DNA of 5,354 nt, taken from the NCBI RefSeq assembly GCF_030651615.1, contig NZ_JAUSCG010000232.1, forward strand, positions 1-5,354, given 5' to 3'. Shown here piece by piece: positions 4,183 to 5,354 of this stretch. This DNA comes from Methanocalculus sp. Lineage in GTDB: Archaea > Halobacteriota > Methanomicrobia > Methanomicrobiales > Methanocorpusculaceae. Made by a program: the position numbers and the translations under genes. The notes below the pieces were generated by a model. It searched no databases. It was given only the letters and a program-made list of their open reading frames with translations, and was not told the DNA's origin. The number at the start of each line of letters is the position of its first letter. The first letter of the stretch is position 1.

Positions 4183-4950
4183 ATGGTTGAACCGGCTGCA
4201 TGCCCTGATGCGATACGAAGTCTTGTCCAGCGTTTCGAGTTTCACCTCCCCTCATATCTCAGGGGGCAGAAGAATGAGACAGAACTCAGGCGGCAGTTTC
4301 TCGATCCCTTCTTCCATGCACTTGGATGGGATGTTGATAACAACAAAGGGTATTCGGAAGCCTACAAGGAGGTCGCCCATGAAGAGCCGATCAAGATCCG
4401 GGGAAAGACACTCTTCATCGATTATGCATTCCGGATCGGGGGGCAGACAAAATTCATTGTCGAGGCAAAGAAGCCCGAGGTCAATATCAAAGAGGATACC
4501 AATGCAGCCCTCCAGCTCAGGAGGTATGCCTGGAATGCAAACCTGAAACTGAGCATCCTGACTGATTTTGAAGAGTTTGCAGTCTATGACTGCACAATCC
4601 CGATTGGAAAGAACGATACTTCCGCAACCGCCCGGATCGCCTACTTCACCTTCACAGAATATCCGGAGAAATGGGGCTGGATCGAGGAGATATTCGCGCA
4701 GGAATCGATCAAGCTCGGATCATTTGATACGTTTGCCGAATCCAAAAAGGGCAAGCGTGGAACCGCTCGCGTGGATGATGCGTTCCTTGAGGATATTGAG
4801 AAGTGGCGGGACCTCCTTGCCAGAAATATCGCTCTTCGGAATGATATCACGCTGGAAGCGCTGAATACCATTGTCCAGCGGACGATTGACCGGATCATCT
4901 TCCTCAGGATCTGTGTGAGGACAGGGGGATTGAGAGGTATGGGCGGCTGA
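4183..4950 (+). CDS. Restriction-modification enzyme (type IIG/Eco57I-like), N-terminal part, frameshifted
   Basis: The reading frame encodes 255 residues from ATG 4183 to TGA 4948-4950 (a TTG three codons earlier is a weaker start). ETELRRQFLDPFFHALGWDV (32-51) is the helix that opens type I/IIG restriction N-terminal domains. It is followed by the PD-(D/E)XK core: FIDYAF with Asp80 and, after a short hairpin, FIVEAKKP with Glu94-Ala-Lys96. LRRYAWNANLKLSILTDFEEFAVY continues the fold. The family recognises DNA, cuts with this N-terminal nuclease and methylates adenine with its C-terminal domain. True protein sequence ends at ..RIIFLRIC; the last ten residues are out of frame because TG appears duplicated at 4912-4917. 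The coding sequence resumes in another frame for the rest of the window. Unless the frame is restored by recoding or variation, only the nuclease half is made. No ribosome binding site is obvious. Confidence 0.85.
   Translation: MVEPAACPDAIRSLVQRFEFHLPSYLRGQKNETELRRQFLDPFFHALGWDVDNNKGYSEAYKEVAHEEPIKIRGKTLFIDYAFRIGGQTKFIVEAKKPEVNIKEDTNAALQLRRYAWNANLKLSILTDFEEFAVYDCTIPIGKNDTSATARIAYFTFTEYPEKWGWIEEIFAQESIKLGSFDTFAESKKGKRGTARVDDAFLEDIEKWRDLLARNIALRNDITLEALNTIVQRTIDRIIFLRICVRTGGLRGMGG
4912..4917 (+). other. Frameshift site: TGTGTG dinucleotide run
   Basis: The sequence ATCTGTGTGAGGAC breaks the frame. Removing one TG gives ATC TGT GAG GAC AGG GGG ATT GAG, that is ICEDRGIE, a typical continuation (RIxFLRxxEDRGIE) in these methylases. 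The break is therefore a net +2 insertion by slippage, a mutation, or a sequencing error. Confidence 0.8.
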
Positions 4951-5354
4951 ACGATCTCAGGGACGGTGCAGGGATCTACAAACGGCTCTGCGATATCTTC
5001 ATCGAAGCAGATGACCGCTATAATTCAGGGCTCTTCTATTTCCAGGAGGAGAAGGGGAGAACGGAGATCCCCGATACCCTCTCCCTGTCGGTTGTAATCG
5101 ATGATAAGGTGCTCAAGGAGATTATCAACCGCCTCTATTATCCTGAAAGTCCCTTTGAGTTCTCGGTGATCCCAACAGAGATCCTCGGTCATGTCTATGA
5201 ACAGTTCCTCGGAAAGGTGATCCGGCTCACCGATGGTGGTCAGGCAAAGGTCGAATACAAGCCGGAGGTCAGGAAAGCGGGAGGGGTCTTCTACACACCG
5301 ACTTATATCGTCGATTATATTGTTGAGAAGACAGTTGGTGAGCTTGTTTCCGGG
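4917..5354 (+). pseudogene. Restriction-modification enzyme, continuation in a shifted frame, runs off the window
   Basis: From 4917 the frame is open for 146 codons to the last base. It starts EDRGIERYGRLNDL, carries the helical middle region of type IIG enzymes (YNSGLFYFQEEKG, then SPFEFSVIPTEILGHVYEQFLG) and reaches RKAGGVFYTPTYIVDYIVE at about residues 117-135. This K.GGvYTP..ivdyi segment marks the entrance to the N6-adenine methylase domain. The SAM-binding and NPPY motifs should follow beyond the window and cannot be checked. No start codon or ribosome binding site suits independent translation, so this is the separated part of the gene that starts at 4183. The sequence has no further damage, so the frameshift is recent or reversible. 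Confidence 0.8.

Noticed and set aside
4187..4864. Plus-strand frames inside the restriction gene, rich in Arg and Ser
   Set aside because: They are +1 shadows of the nuclease-domain frame, which carries the intact D..ExK motif.

Overview
The window looks like a piece of a euryarchaeal genome, most likely a methanogen of the order Methanomicrobiales. The support is: a DUF3467 protein, an archaeal-type COG1665 nucleotidyltransferase, a Cas4/RecB-like protein of the archaeal COG4343 type, a tRNA gene without an encoded CCA end, GGTG-type ribosome binding sites and TATA-like (box A) promoters. The genus is inference; I could not run a search.

Left part (1-2054) is orderly, moderately GC-rich chromosomal sequence. 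It holds the 3' part of a COG1665 nucleotidyltransferase gene (+), a convergent gene for a Cas4-like four-cysteine nuclease-fold protein (-) whose catalytic E-x-K appears lost, a divergently transcribed DUF3467 gene (+), and a complete tRNA-Thr(CGT) gene.

Right of the tRNA (2055-4110) the character changes to AT-rich, decayed accessory DNA. A compact three-gene minus-strand operon encodes a winged-helix regulator, a YwgA/Panacea-like protein and a MazF/PemK-type toxin, with gaps of 1 and 2 bases between genes. This is the best candidate for an under-described system: a three-component toxin-antitoxin module with its own regulator and a paired repeat over its promoter. The operon is bracketed by two diverged direct copies of an ~84-bp repeat (2250-2333 and 3815-3896). 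Each copy carries the same minus-strand C-terminal coding tail (IRKE.EL..TIDE..VET-stop) and a hairpin over and after the stop codon, so they look like ends of two paralogous, now broken genes. A fragment resembling the C-terminus of an archaeal AAA+ ATPase (DUF234 type) follows on the plus strand.

Right edge (4183-5354, running off the window) is the 5' part of a single-polypeptide restriction-modification enzyme (PD-(D/E)XK nuclease, helical region, start of an N6-adenine methylase). It is split by an apparent 2-base TG duplication at 4912-4917. The whole segment downstream of tRNA-Thr reads as a defence-island-like accessory locus with one intact module and several broken genes.
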